This document shows positions 1-9,018 of a DNA stretch of 64,000 bases, in pieces. Source of the stretch: Clostridia bacterium (GTDB lineage: Bacteria > Bacillota > Clostridia > Oscillospirales > Acutalibacteraceae). Each line of letters starts with the position of its first letter. The first letter of the stretch is position 1. The position numbers were made by a program, and so were the translations under genes. The notes below the pieces were generated by a model, which saw only the letters and a program-made list of their open reading frames with translations, did no database searches and was not told the origin of the DNA. The stretch is taken from positions 116,720 to 180,719 of the forward strand of contig JAFXAK010000024.1 in NCBI GenBank assembly GCA_017517135.1, in the 5' to 3' direction.

Positions 1-181
1 GAACAGAGGCAATTTCCGTGCAGGTACTTCCCTTTCCGTTAGTACCTGCAATATGAACAAATTTCAGCTCATTCTGCGGATTGCCGAGCTTTTCGCATAA
101 AGCGGATATTCTTTCAAGTCCCGGATTTATACCGAACTGCTGTAATGAATGATAATATTCAACAGCTTCTTTTTCATTCAT
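1..181 (-). CDS. folC: Folylpolyglutamate/dihydrofolate synthase, N-terminal fragment
   Basis: The gene runs off the left edge; only the first 60 residues are present. They contain the ATP-binding P-loop HIAGTNGKGST at residues 44-54, preceded by the FolC-type lead-in GLERISALCEKLG. FolC adds glutamates to folates (and in many bacteria makes dihydrofolate) in the cytoplasm. The ATG lies 11 nt after the valS stop, with AGGTG just upstream, so it is probably co-transcribed with valS, a common clostridial order. Murein ligases share a similar P-loop, but the valS neighbourhood and short N-terminus favour FolC. Confidence 0.9.
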   Translation of the reverse strand, partial: MNEKEAVEYYHSLQQFGINPGLERISALCEKLGNPQNELKFVHIAGTNGKGSTCTEIASV

Positions 182-192
182 AAAAACACCTG

Positions 193-2898
193 TCAACCAA
201 GCTTTGCAAGACTTTCTTTAAGAAGCTTTGCCTTTTCGTTAAGCTTTATCTGATTTGCCTTCTGCTCTTCAATAACCTGAGCAGGAGCCTTTGCAAGGAA
301 GCCTTCATTTGAAAGCTTACCGTTTATCTGTGCTAATTTCTTTTCAACCTCTTCAAGCTCCTTATTGATACGCTTTCTTTCAGCTTCAAAATCAACAAGC
401 TCTGCCATAGGAATATAGATGGTTGCAACATCAGTTACAACGCTTACACAGCCGTTAAGATCAAACACACTCTCATCTGCAGAAACTGCGAGTGAAGAAG
501 CTGATGCAAGACGGACAAAATATTTTGTGCCGTCGCTGAAAAGCTCAGTTTCCTTTGTTACAACATTGAGATGCGCTTTCTTTGACGGAGGAACATTCAT
601 TTCCGCTCTGCGGTTTCTGACAGCTCTTACGGCAGTCATAATATGCTCCATCTTTTCTTCATCTGCTGTAAACACATATTTTTCATCAAATACGGGCCAC
701 TGTGAAATCATAACAGCTTCACCGCTGTGAGGCAATGTCTGCCAGATTTCCTCTGTGATAAAGGGCATAAAGGGATGAAGAAGCTTTAATGTGTTGCTCA
801 TTACATAAACAAGAACTGCTCTTGCTGTTTTCTTGAGCTCAATATCCTCCGAGGAAAGACGGATTTTGCATATTTCAATATACCAGTCGCAAAGAATATC
901 CCATATAAACTCATAAAGCTTCTGAACTGCAACACCAAGCTCAAACTTTTCGAGATTATAAGTAACCTCTTTGACAAGAATATTGAACTTTGTGAGAATC
1001 CATTTATCTTCAAGAGCAAGCTTTTCGGGGATGTGGGGAACGGGCTCGTCCTCACCGAGATTCATAAGAACAAATCTTGCCGCATTCCATAATTTATTTG
1101 CAAAGTTTCTTGATGCTTCAACCTTTTCATCGGAGAAACGCATATCGTTTCCGGGAGAGTTACCCGTTGCAAGAGTAAATCTAAGAGCATCTGCACCGTA
1201 TTTATCAATAATTTCAAGAGGATCAATACCGTTACCGAGAGATTTTGACATCTTTCTGCCCTGTGCATCACGGACAAGACCGTGAATAAGAACAGTATCA
1301 AAGGGAACCTGTCCTGTATATTCAAGAGCTGAGAAAATCATTCTGGAAACCCAGAAGCCGATGATATCGTAACCTGTAACGAGGGTGTTTGTGGGATAAT
1401 AATGCTTCAGATCTTCTGTATTTTCGGGCCAGCCGAGTGTTGAGAAAGGCCATAATGCAGAAGAGAACCATGTGTCAAGAGTATCGGGATCCTGTGAAAG
1501 ATGCTTGCCGCCGCACTTGGGACAAACATCAACATCTGTTTTGGAAACAACCGTTTCACCGCAATCCTCACAATACCATGCGGGAATTCTGTGTCCCCAC
1601 CAAAGCTGACGGGAAATACACCAGTCACGGGTGCCGTTCATCCAGTTGAGATAAACCTTTGTAAATCTGTCGGGAACGAATTTTGTTTCGCCCTTTTCAA
1701 CTGCTTCAATAGCGGGCTTTGCAAGAGGAAGCATTCTTACAAACCACTGCTTTGAAATCATAGGCTCAATTGTGTTGTGACAGCGATAGCAGGTGCCGAC
1801 CTCGTGCTTACGGGGCTCTACCTCTTTAAGATATCCGCCTGCTTCAAGGTCTTCGAGTATAGCCTTTCTTGCCTGCATGGTTGTCATACCGGCATACTTA
1901 CCGCAATCGAGAACCTCGGGTTCATTTTCTGCTGCTCTTCCGCTTGCAATCAGCTCGTCTGCAATTGCCTTATCGGCAGCACCTGTAAGATGACCGTCAT
2001 AGGTAAATGTACGGACAATGGGAAGTGAATTTCTCTGACCGACCTCAAAGTCGTTAGGATCGTGAGCGGGTGTGATTTTAACAACACCTGTTCCCTTTGT
2101 CATATCAGCATGCTCATCGCATACAATCGGGATTTCTTTATTAAGCAAAGGTAAAATAACATGACAGCCGTGAAGATGCTTATATCTTTCATCCTCTGCA
2201 TTTATAGCAACTGCTGTGTCACCGAGCATTGTTTCGGGACGGGTTGTTGCAAGCTCAAGCTTTTCGCCTGTTTCCATAACAGTATAAAGAAGATGCCAGA
2301 AATGTCCGTCCTTTTCCTCGTATTCAACCTCAGCATCAGAAATTGATGTGTTACAGCAAGGGCACCAGTTTACCATACGGTTACCTCTGTATATGAGGTC
2401 TTTTTCGTAAAGACGGCAGAACACCTCGTTAACTGCTTTGTTGCAGCCTTCATCCAGAGTAAATCTTTCTCTGTCCCAGTCGCAGGAGGAACCGAGCTTT
2501 TTAAGCTGTTCAATAATTCTTCCGCCGTACTGCTTCTTCCAGTCCCAGGCTCTTTCAAGGAAGGCTTCTCTGCCTATATCCTCTTTGCTGATACCTTCTT
2601 TTCTCATTGCCTCAACAATCTTAGCCTCTGTTGCAATAGATGCATGGTCTGTGCCGGGAAGCCAGAGAGTGTCAAAGCCCGCCATTCTCTTGTAACGGAT
2701 AAGAATATCCTGCAAGGTATTGTCAAGCGCATGTCCCATATGAAGCTGACCTGTGATATTGGGCGGAGGAATAACTATTGTATATGTGGGCTTATCGGCT
2801 TCGCATTTTGCGTGAAAATACTTACCGTCAAGCCATGATTTATAAATTCTGTCCTCTACATTTTTAGGATCGTAGAGCTTTTCTAATTCTTTACTCAT
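193..2898 (-). CDS. valS: Valyl-tRNA synthetase
   Basis: A class I aminoacyl-tRNA synthetase that charges tRNA-Val in the cytoplasm. At 901 residues it has the normal family length. Visible are the HIGH-type motif HMGH at residues 53-56 after PPPNITGQL, the editing-domain region, two Cys-rich zinc-knuckle-like pairs (WCPCC near 178; YCEDC...CPKC near 440) and the KMSKS loop near residue 548. The C-terminus is the usual ValRS coiled-coil arm, rich in Lys and Glu. A good TTTACA-17-TATAAT promoter lies upstream and folC follows after 11 nt. No T-box leader is present: the predicted 5' UTR is only about 40 nt. Confidence 0.98.
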   Translation of the reverse strand: MSKELEKLYDPKNVEDRIYKSWLDGKYFHAKCEADKPTYTIVIPPPNITGQLHMGHALDNTLQDILIRYKRMAGFDTLWLPGTDHASIATEAKIVEAMRKEGISKEDIGREAFLERAWDWKKQYGGRIIEQLKKLGSSCDWDRERFTLDEGCNKAVNEVFCRLYEKDLIYRGNRMVNWCPCCNTSISDAEVEYEEKDGHFWHLLYTVMETGEKLELATTRPETMLGDTAVAINAEDERYKHLHGCHVILPLLNKEIPIVCDEHADMTKGTGVVKITPAHDPNDFEVGQRNSLPIVRTFTYDGHLTGAADKAIADELIASGRAAENEPEVLDCGKYAGMTTMQARKAILEDLEAGGYLKEVEPRKHEVGTCYRCHNTIEPMISKQWFVRMLPLAKPAIEAVEKGETKFVPDRFTKVYLNWMNGTRDWCISRQLWWGHRIPAWYCEDCGETVVSKTDVDVCPKCGGKHLSQDPDTLDTWFSSALWPFSTLGWPENTEDLKHYYPTNTLVTGYDIIGFWVSRMIFSALEYTGQVPFDTVLIHGLVRDAQGRKMSKSLGNGIDPLEIIDKYGADALRFTLATGNSPGNDMRFSDEKVEASRNFANKLWNAARFVLMNLGEDEPVPHIPEKLALEDKWILTKFNILVKEVTYNLEKFELGVAVQKLYEFIWDILCDWYIEICKIRLSSEDIELKKTARAVLVYVMSNTLKLLHPFMPFITEEIWQTLPHSGEAVMISQWPVFDEKYVFTADEEKMEHIMTAVRAVRNRRAEMNVPPSKKAHLNVVTKETELFSDGTKYFVRLASASSLAVSADESVFDLNGCVSVVTDVATIYIPMAELVDFEAERKRINKELEEVEKKLAQINGKLSNEGFLAKAPAQVIEEQKANQIKLNEKAKLLKESLAKLG

Positions 2899-2942
2899 AA
2901 ACTATCCCTTTCTTTGCTTGAATATCGAAAAATTTACAGATT

Positions 2943-2971
2943 ATTATATCACAATCAAACTGAATTGTAAA
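2943..2971 (-). promoter_or_regulatory. Promoter of valS-folC
   Basis: On the minus strand, -35 TTTACA (2966-2971), a 17-nt spacer and -10 TATAAT (2943-2948), preceded by TG one base upstream (extended -10). It lies between recD2 and valS. Confidence 0.7.
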
Positions 2972-2973
2972 TA

Positions 2974-5175
2974 TTAAGTACATAAAAAAGACTTCAAAGC
3001 AGAATATCGTTTATTCTGTCGGTTATTCTCAACCATTTTTGATATTTTTTCTTCATTTCCTACAAGCAAAAGCATTTTCTTTGCTCTTGTTACTGCAGTA
3101 TATAAAAGATTTCTGTATAAAAGCATAGGCGGAACATCACACAAAGGCATAATAACAACAGGATATTCACTTCCCTGACTTTTATGTACGGTGACGGCAT
3201 ATGCCAAATCAAGCTCCGATAAATTATCGGCAGGATACTGTGCTACTCTGTCGTCAAATATTATTGTCATTACACCTGCGGCATAATTTATTTTTTTCAG
3301 AATGCCTATGTCACCGTTAAAAATTCCTTCGCCCACTTCGGCTCCTTTGTTCCAGGGAATATTATAGTTATTGCGCACCTGCATAACTTTATCCCCTTCC
3401 CGAAAAAGGCGACCGCCCGATGTTTTCAGCTCATTTTTTGTTCTGTCGGGTGGATTAAGAACCTCCTGCAGCTTTCGGTTGAGATTTACCGTACCACAGT
3501 CTCCTTTTCTTGAGGGACACAGAATCTGTATATCGTCAAGCGGTGAAAAACCGTATGCTTCAGGAAGGCGGTTTGCAACAAGCTGAGAAACAGTTGAAGC
3601 ACATACAACAGGATTTTCTCTGTTCATAAAGAAAAAGTCATTATCTTTGATATTCAAGACAGGCATTTCTCCTGAAATAATCCTGTGTGCATTCATAACT
3701 ATGAGACTTTTCTGTGACTGACGGAAAATTTCTGTAAGACAAACCATCGGCAGCATATCTGATTGCATAAGATCGCTGAGCACATTCCCCGGTCCCACGC
3801 TCGGAAGCTGATCGGAGTCACCGACCAGAATAATTCTGCAGCTCATAGGAACAGCATCAAGAAGTGAGGCAAAAAGCTGAGTATCAACCATTGACATTTC
3901 ATCAATTATTATTGCTCCTGCTATCAGAGGATTCTGGGCATTGCGCCTGAAAACGGGCTTATCGCTATCATCCCATTCAACCTCTAAAAGCCTGTGTATT
4001 GTTTTGGCTTCCCTGTCCGTTACCTCGCTCATCCGTTTTGCTGCTCTGCCCGTAGGTGCACACAGGAGAACATCCATCCGCTTTCTTTCAAAAAGCTCAA
4101 TTATTCCCTTTACTGCTGTTGTTTTTCCCGTACCGGGGCCGCCCGTAAGAATAAGCAAACCTTTTTCTCCGGCTATCTTTATTGCCTCTTTTTGTTTATC
4201 CGCATACTGAATATTGTTTTCATATTCAATATTTCTTATATCATCATCAACAGTTAAAATCGGCGTGGGAGAAAATTTTACAGCCGTGCGTATTCTTGAA
4301 CTTATGGATTTTTCTGCAACATATATTTCAGGCAGAAACAAAAATTCTTCCCCGTCTATTGTGTCACACACTATCTGTCTCATAGAGCAAAGCTCGTCTA
4401 TTGTGAGCTGTGTTTCCTCTTCGTTTATACCGAGTAAGCTTTCTGCGGGAGAAATAAGCTTTCTCCGCGGAATACAGGTATGTCCGTTTCCGAGGTTGTG
4501 TTTAAGAATATATATAAGACCTGCACGGTTTCTGTAGCAATCCTTAGGGGTAAGCTTCATACTTTCGGCAAGAAGCTGTGCTCTTTCAAAAGAAAAACCG
4601 TTGACGGTCCCGCAGAGAATATACGGATTTTCTCTTATGACATTTATTGCGTTAACACCGAAATACTTGTAAATTGAGGTACATTCCGACGGTGTTATTC
4701 CGTGATTTTCAAGCTCAATTATAACCTTTCGCATAGCATATTGATGATTGAATTCATTTGATATATCAATAGCCTTCTGTTTTGATATTCCGCTTATAAC
4801 CGCAAGCTTTTCAGGCTCGCTTTCAATCACCTGAAAGCTTTTATCCCCGAAATGCTCAATTATTTTCATAGCAGTTTTAGGCCCCACGCCCTTTATCGCT
4901 CCCGAAGCCAGATAACGGTAAAGTTTGCCCGCAGTATCAGGCATTGAGCGTGAGCATGAAGCAATTTCAAACTGTCTGCCGAAAACATTGTGTGATTTCC
5001 ATTTACCGTCCATTACAAGGTCTTCACCGACTGCAACCTCAGCCAATACCCCTACTGCGGTGATTATTTCTCCGTCGCAATTGACCTCAAGCACGGTGAA
5101 GCCGTTTACAGTATTATGAAAAACTATATTTTCAACAGTTCCCTCTATTCTGTTTTGAGGTATATTTTCTGACAT
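2974..5175 (-). CDS. recD2: RecD2-type ATP-dependent 5'-3' DNA helicase
   Basis: A superfamily 1B helicase related to RecD but found without RecBC; in Firmicutes it acts in replication-fork and mismatch-repair-linked DNA metabolism. The protein has an N-terminal OB-like region (GTVENIVFHN), helix-hairpin-helix repeats around residues 90-180 (SGAIKGVGPKTA), Walker A GGPGTGKTT near 345, Walker B IIIDEMSMVD, and the C-terminal UvrD_C_2 motif VTVHKSQGSEYP. The open frame extends 26 codons upstream into the MreB-like gene, but the ATG at 5175 has GGAGA five nt upstream and gives 733 residues, the usual RecD2 length, so I chose that start. The gene begins 19 nt after the MreB-like stop and is probably co-transcribed. 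Confidence 0.93.
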   Translation of the reverse strand: MSENIPQNRIEGTVENIVFHNTVNGFTVLEVNCDGEIITAVGVLAEVAVGEDLVMDGKWKSHNVFGRQFEIASCSRSMPDTAGKLYRYLASGAIKGVGPKTAMKIIEHFGDKSFQVIESEPEKLAVISGISKQKAIDISNEFNHQYAMRKVIIELENHGITPSECTSIYKYFGVNAINVIRENPYILCGTVNGFSFERAQLLAESMKLTPKDCYRNRAGLIYILKHNLGNGHTCIPRRKLISPAESLLGINEEETQLTIDELCSMRQIVCDTIDGEEFLFLPEIYVAEKSISSRIRTAVKFSPTPILTVDDDIRNIEYENNIQYADKQKEAIKIAGEKGLLILTGGPGTGKTTAVKGIIELFERKRMDVLLCAPTGRAAKRMSEVTDREAKTIHRLLEVEWDDSDKPVFRRNAQNPLIAGAIIIDEMSMVDTQLFASLLDAVPMSCRIILVGDSDQLPSVGPGNVLSDLMQSDMLPMVCLTEIFRQSQKSLIVMNAHRIISGEMPVLNIKDNDFFFMNRENPVVCASTVSQLVANRLPEAYGFSPLDDIQILCPSRKGDCGTVNLNRKLQEVLNPPDRTKNELKTSGGRLFREGDKVMQVRNNYNIPWNKGAEVGEGIFNGDIGILKKINYAAGVMTIIFDDRVAQYPADNLSELDLAYAVTVHKSQGSEYPVVIMPLCDVPPMLLYRNLLYTAVTRAKKMLLLVGNEEKISKMVENNRQNKRYSALKSFLCT

Positions 5176-5194
5176 ATTTTTCTCCGAATTGTAA

Positions 5195-6220
5195 TTATTC
5201 GTCTTCTTCCGAGTCATCCTCACGGGTTTTGAATATATATCCGTTATTTTCAAGATATGTTAAATCTTTAAGAAGTCTTCCCAAGCCCAGCACGGCACAG
5301 TTTTCGGGATGTTCGCCTTTGTATGTACGGATTCCTGTATTCCATTCAATAAATCGGTCAAGTCCGTAAAGATTTGCCGTACCGCCCGTAAGAATGATGC
5401 CGTTTTCAAAAATATCCGAAATTAGCTCCGGCGGTGTTTTTTCAAAAACACTTTTTATACAGTTGAACACCTTGTCCACATGCCCTTTAAGAATCCAGTA
5501 AACCTCGGTTGAGGTGATTTCAAAAAGCACGGGAAGTCCCGTTTCACAGCTTTTTCCGCCTGCAACAATTGCAACCTCTTCATTTCTGAAAACCGCAGTA
5601 CCTACCGTCCTTTTTATATGATCGGCTGTTTCATATCCTACCTCTATGTTATGCTCATGGAAAATGTAGTCCGATATTGTTTTAGTAAAATCATTTCCGC
5701 CGACCTTTTCTTTGCCTGAAACTGCAATATTTCCCATTGTTACAACAGCACAGTCAGAAGTTCCGCCGCCGATATCACACACAAATGTACCTTCGGGCTG
5801 AGTAAGGCTTACACCTGCCCCGATGGCAGCAGCCAAAGCCTCATCAACAAAGCAGGCTCTTGCCGCACCTGCATCGATAACCGCATCAAATATTGTTCTC
5901 TTTTCAAGCTCTGTTACCGTACTTGGCACACACATTAAAATATTAGGTCTGAAAAGCTTATTTGCACAAAGCTTATTGAGATAAGTGCGAAGCATCATAC
6001 AGGCAATATCGTAATTATTTACTATTCCGTCTTTTATAGGATTTACCGCGTACATTGACGCGGGAAGCTTTCCGAGCATCTTTTTTGCAGCATTTCCCAT
6101 TGCAAGCGGCTTTCCCGAAAAGCTGTCACAAACAACAAGAGAAGGCTCACTCATAACAATACCTTTATCTTCAACGAAAACCGTAAAGTTACTTGAACCG
6201 AAATCTATACCTATTTTCAT
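5195..6220 (-). CDS. MreB/Mbl-family bacterial actin (rod-shape protein)
   Basis: An actin-like ATPase that forms membrane-associated filaments guiding lateral wall synthesis. Family marks are phosphate loop 1 GIDFGSSN at the N-terminus, phosphate loop 2 DIGGGTSD near 170, and the adenosine motif GIILTGGTANLYGLD near 295. It is about 341 residues, slightly long for MreB because of an acidic C-terminal tail (DDSEEDE). It is not next to mreC/mreD, so it is probably an extra MreB/Mbl paralogue. ATG 6220 was chosen because it begins the conserved MKIGIDFG; a GTG at 6229, closer to the AAAGGTGG ribosome site, is an alternative. recD2 follows. Confidence 0.88.
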   Translation of the reverse strand: MKIGIDFGSSNFTVFVEDKGIVMSEPSLVVCDSFSGKPLAMGNAAKKMLGKLPASMYAVNPIKDGIVNNYDIACMMLRTYLNKLCANKLFRPNILMCVPSTVTELEKRTIFDAVIDAGAARACFVDEALAAAIGAGVSLTQPEGTFVCDIGGGTSDCAVVTMGNIAVSGKEKVGGNDFTKTISDYIFHEHNIEVGYETADHIKRTVGTAVFRNEEVAIVAGGKSCETGLPVLFEITSTEVYWILKGHVDKVFNCIKSVFEKTPPELISDIFENGIILTGGTANLYGLDRFIEWNTGIRTYKGEHPENCAVLGLGRLLKDLTYLENNGYIFKTREDDSEEDE

Positions 6221-6269
6221 TCCGAGCACACCGCTCACCACCTTTTTAAGACATAATAACACAAAAAAC

Positions 6270-6299
6270 ATTCTATCACAAATACATATACATTTTCAA
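6270..6299 (-). promoter_or_regulatory. Promoter of the MreB-like gene and recD2
   Basis: On the minus strand, TTGAAA (6294-6299), an 18-nt spacer and TAGAAT (6270-6275), with TG one base before the -10. It is back-to-back with the plus-strand promoter at 6325-6353. Confidence 0.5.
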
Positions 6300-6324
6300 G
6301 TGAATAACATTATTTTATTGGTAG

Positions 6325-6353
6325 TTTACATCTTTTTTAATTTATGCTAAAAT
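6325..6353 (+). promoter_or_regulatory. Promoter of the 6381 hydrolase
   Basis: TTTACA (6325-6330), 17 nt, TAAAAT (6348-6353) with an extended TG at 6345-6346. The SD site AAAGGAG at 6367-6373 sets the start at 6381. Confidence 0.7.
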
Positions 6354-6380
6354 AAATAAAAAAAGCAAAGGAGCATCAAT

Positions 6381-7313
6381 ATGAGTTTTATGCATAATGA
6401 ATATTCCCTCCCGTCTGAAACCGGTACGGCAGATATTTATATTCAGAGCCTTTCCCCCGAAAACACAAATGACATAATCGGAGTAATTCAGATTATTCAC
6501 GGCATGGCAGAGCATTCCGACAGATACCTTGATGTTGCCGAATACCTTTGCACAAGAGGCTTTGCTGTTGTTCTGTATGACCACGCAGGTCACGGAAAAT
6601 CAATAAAAACAAACGATGACTTAGGCTTTTTCTGTGAAGAGAACGGATTTATAAAAATTGTTGAGGATGCCAATCAGGTAACAAAGCTTGCAAAGGAAAA
6701 ATTTCCCGATAAAAAACTGATATTATGGGGACATTCTATGGGCTCCTTTGTTACAAGAAGCTATATTTCAAAATACGCCGAGGATGTTGACGGTGCTGTT
6801 ATCTGCGGAACGAGCGGTAAAAATCCCGCAGCAGACATAGGCATTATGCTTGCGAATGCCGTTGCAAAAATAAAAGGTGCCCGCTACCGTTCAAAGTTTA
6901 TAGATTCTATGGCTTTCGGCACATACAACAAAAAATTTGACGGTAATACAGGCTTTGAATGGCTTTCAAAAAATGAAGAAAACATAAAAAAATATGTGGC
7001 TGATGAAAAATGCGGTTACCTTTTCTCTGCGTCTGCCTTTGCGGATTTATTCTCACTTCTCAAAGAGGTTTCTTCGGATGAATGCTTTGACAAAACACCG
7101 AAAAATCTGCCCCTGTACCTTATTGCAGGCGATATGGATCCCGTCGGTAATTACGGCAAGGGAGTAAAAGAGGTTTATGAAAGGTATAAAGCCACAGCTC
7201 ACAATGTTCAGATAAAGCTTTATCCTTCATTACGCCACGAAATACATGATGAGCTTGAAAAAGAAGAAATTTATAAGGATATTGCAGATTTTGCATTAAG
7301 TATCTGTAAATAA
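6381..7313 (+). CDS. Alpha/beta hydrolase, lysophospholipase/monoacylglycerol lipase type
   Basis: A cytoplasmic serine hydrolase of 310 residues in the family once called PldB/Hydrolase_4. It has the oxyanion segment IIHGMAEHSDRY near residue 40, the nucleophile elbow GHSMG with Ser119, an acid region AGDMDPVG near 252 and a late His in SLRHEIHDE, so the triad looks intact. There is no signal peptide or membrane segment. The likely substrate is a monoacylglycerol or lysophospholipid, but this family is broad. It is monocistronic, with its own promoter and terminator, and a second such hydrolase lies at 18071. Confidence 0.85.
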   Translation: MSFMHNEYSLPSETGTADIYIQSLSPENTNDIIGVIQIIHGMAEHSDRYLDVAEYLCTRGFAVVLYDHAGHGKSIKTNDDLGFFCEENGFIKIVEDANQVTKLAKEKFPDKKLILWGHSMGSFVTRSYISKYAEDVDGAVICGTSGKNPAADIGIMLANAVAKIKGARYRSKFIDSMAFGTYNKKFDGNTGFEWLSKNEENIKKYVADEKCGYLFSASAFADLFSLLKEVSSDECFDKTPKNLPLYLIAGDMDPVGNYGKGVKEVYERYKATAHNVQIKLYPSLRHEIHDELEKEEIYKDIADFALSICK

Positions 7314-7319
7314 AAAAAT

Positions 7320-7342
7320 ACCGACAACTCAATAGCTGTCGG
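7320..7342 (-). terminator. Terminator of the 7382 GDPD-like gene
   Basis: Read on the minus strand, CCGACA (7342-7337) and TGTCGG (7326-7321) form a stem followed by TATTTTTTTA. It sits immediately beside the plus-strand terminator at 7347-7380, so the two convergent genes have separate signals. Confidence 0.55.
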
Positions 7343-7346
7343 CGAA

Positions 7347-7380
7347 ATGGCTGTATCGCTCCGATACGGTCATTTTTTTT
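7347..7380 (+). terminator. Terminator of the 6381 hydrolase
   Basis: A 12-bp stem, ATGGCTGTATCG paired with CGATACGGTCAT with two G-U pairs, followed by an eight-T tract. Confidence 0.8.
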
Positions 7381-7381
7381 G

Positions 7382-8053
7382 TTAAAACTGTTCAATCAGC
7401 TTTTTAAGCTTTGAGGGATATCTTGTTGTGATATTATCGGGAGCCAAGCTTATTATCTTTTGCATTTCAAACCTGTTATTAACAGTCCAGACGGATACAA
7501 GAAGGTTTTTTTCGTGAAACAGCTCAACCAATTTTTCTGAACATCCCCTTTTGTTGAGGTTTATTCCTATCGCACCCTGCTGCTCAACAAGGTCAGCAAG
7601 AGAATTGAGATATTCAATATTGTTTTTTCGTTTCCTGTCAACGCCAACATTCAGATAATAACTGACAGACGGTGTCTGTTGTTTTACTGCAGACACATCT
7701 TTTTGTTGAATACCCGTATAAAAAATACGCTCGGTCAACAAATATTTTTCCGCACAAGCAACAACTGCTTTAAGATTATCTGTTTTCTTGACATCAACAT
7801 TAACCTTTATTTTTTCATATTTTGCAATACATCCGAATGCTTCATCAAGTGTAGCACATCCATCAACGGGAGCGTTATGTGAAAGCACGGCATTACCCTG
7901 AGAGTCAAAATTCAGATCAAATTCTACTATATCTGCACCCGATGTACAGCCGACCTTGAGCGAATCAATAGAATTATCCTTGCTTTTCTCACATCCTGTG
8001 TGAGCAGTAACCGTAAAATTCTCAGGTAATGCGATTGTGGATTTTCTTTTCAT
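7382..8053 (-). CDS. Glycerophosphodiester phosphodiesterase-like protein with altered active site
   Basis: A TIM-barrel protein of 223 residues resembling GDPD enzymes, which cut glycerophosphodiesters such as glycerophosphoethanolamine to glycerol-3-phosphate and an alcohol. The core pattern AHTG...KDNS...GADIVEFD...LSHN is recognisable: both catalytic-region His residues and the acidic pair in VEFD remain. The usual AHRG has Thr for Arg, the usual ENT is DNS, and HD is HN. The C-terminal WTVNN barrel strand is typical. ATG 8053 has AAAGAGG upstream; the longer frame (to 8104) lacks a site. A second, canonical GDPD is at 17257, so this copy may have a different substrate or reduced activity. 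Confidence 0.75.
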   Translation of the reverse strand: MKRKSTIALPENFTVTAHTGCEKSKDNSIDSLKVGCTSGADIVEFDLNFDSQGNAVLSHNAPVDGCATLDEAFGCIAKYEKIKVNVDVKKTDNLKAVVACAEKYLLTERIFYTGIQQKDVSAVKQQTPSVSYYLNVGVDRKRKNNIEYLNSLADLVEQQGAIGINLNKRGCSEKLVELFHEKNLLVSVWTVNNRFEMQKIISLAPDNITTRYPSKLKKLIEQF

Positions 8054-8069
8054 AATATCTGCCTCTTTA

Positions 8070-8123
8070 AAAATCAGAGACCGCATCAGACATATGTTTG
8101 TCATTTGTATAATGCAGTCTCTG
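8070..8123 (-). terminator. Terminator of the XRE-SH3 operon
   Basis: On the minus strand, CAGAGAC then GCAT pair with ATGC then GTCTCTG (one mismatch between the blocks), followed by ATTTTT. It lies just upstream of the GDPD-like start at 8053, so that gene may depend on read-through or on a promoter I could not identify. Confidence 0.6.
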
Positions 8124-8131
8124 TTATTAAC

Positions 8132-9004
8132 TTAGTTTACTTTCTGAAGATAAGCCATTGAAACATAGCCTGTGTGACCAAGGTGCACAATTTTACCCCA
8201 ATAACGGTTATTTCCGTTTGCAACACCGGTATCAACAACCTCAAGAACAGTAATCTGTGAGTGTTCCGGAATACTTAAGATAGCAGTAGCAGTTGCAGAA
8301 GCGGACTGTCTTAAAGTAAGAGTATAGCCCCCTGTAACAACCTTATAGTCGCCTGCTGTATATTTTGAAGCTGTTGCCTGAGTTGTTGTTTCTGTTGTAT
8401 TGGATGAAGCTGCTGTAGTAGTCTCTGTTGTGGGATTCTGCTGTGTGGATGCTGCAGTTGTGCCTTCAGCAGCGGTTGTGCTTTCAACAGCGGTGGTGCT
8501 TTCATCTGTGGGCAGCTCCTCGGGAGTCACAATATCCTCGGAGAAAGCATTTTCAAGATAAGACATTGTTACCCAACCTGTGTGACCGAGATAAACTACC
8601 TGTCCCCAATACTTGAAATCTTCTTCTGCTGTTTCATCATAATAGATTTCAGTAACGGTAAGCTGAGTTTTGTCAGGAATATCGGTTATGCTTTCTGCAT
8701 CCTTAGCGTGATCCTTTCTGAAACGAAGAGAATATCCGCCTGTTGCAACAATATAGTCCCCTGCCTTATAAAGCTCCTCGGGCAATGTTGTTGTTTCAAC
8801 CATTTCTTCTGTTGTGGTTTCTGCAAGCTCAGTTGTTGTTTCCTGAGTATCTGTTTCCTGCATTCCGAACAATATGCCGAGAACAACGGAAAGCACAATC
8901 AATGCTGCGATAACAACAGCAAAAATTGCCTTCACCGGACGGTCTGTTGATTTTTTCTCTTTATCCTTTTCATAGGTGTATGTATAGTTGTTGTTGTCTT
9001 CCAT
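8132..9004 (-). CDS. Membrane-anchored protein with two SH3-like domains
   Basis: No gene name recognised. The 290-residue protein has a short charged cytoplasmic N-terminus (YTYEKDKEKK), one transmembrane segment at about 24-48 and then an extracellular part. Two bacterial SH3-like domains (about 88-155 and 217-288) share AGDY..VTGGY.L..R near the start and LGHTG.V.M.YL at the end, so they are duplicates. They are joined by a Thr/Ala/Glu-rich linker at about 165-212, typical of surface-exposed, glycosylatable spacers. Such SH3b domains usually bind peptidoglycan. It is the second gene of an operon with the XRE regulator (14-nt gap; SD AGAGAGG). A wall-sensing role is inference. Confidence 0.75.
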   Translation of the reverse strand: MEDNNNYTYTYEKDKEKKSTDRPVKAIFAVVIAALIVLSVVLGILFGMQETDTQETTTELAETTTEEMVETTTLPEELYKAGDYIVATGGYSLRFRKDHAKDAESITDIPDKTQLTVTEIYYDETAEEDFKYWGQVVYLGHTGWVTMSYLENAFSEDIVTPEELPTDESTTAVESTTAAEGTTAASTQQNPTTETTTAASSNTTETTTQATASKYTAGDYKVVTGGYTLTLRQSASATATAILSIPEHSQITVLEVVDTGVANGNNRYWGKIVHLGHTGYVSMAYLQKVN

Positions 9005-9018
9005 AATATTTACCTCTC

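Noticed and set aside
2899-2973. T-box leader before valS
   Set aside because: A good promoter leaves only ~40 nt of 5' UTR and there is no T-box sequence or terminator hairpin.
8370-8510. Tandem DNA repeat or CRISPR in the SH3 gene
   Set aside because: The low complexity is explained by a Thr/Ala/Glu-rich protein linker; units are not regular.
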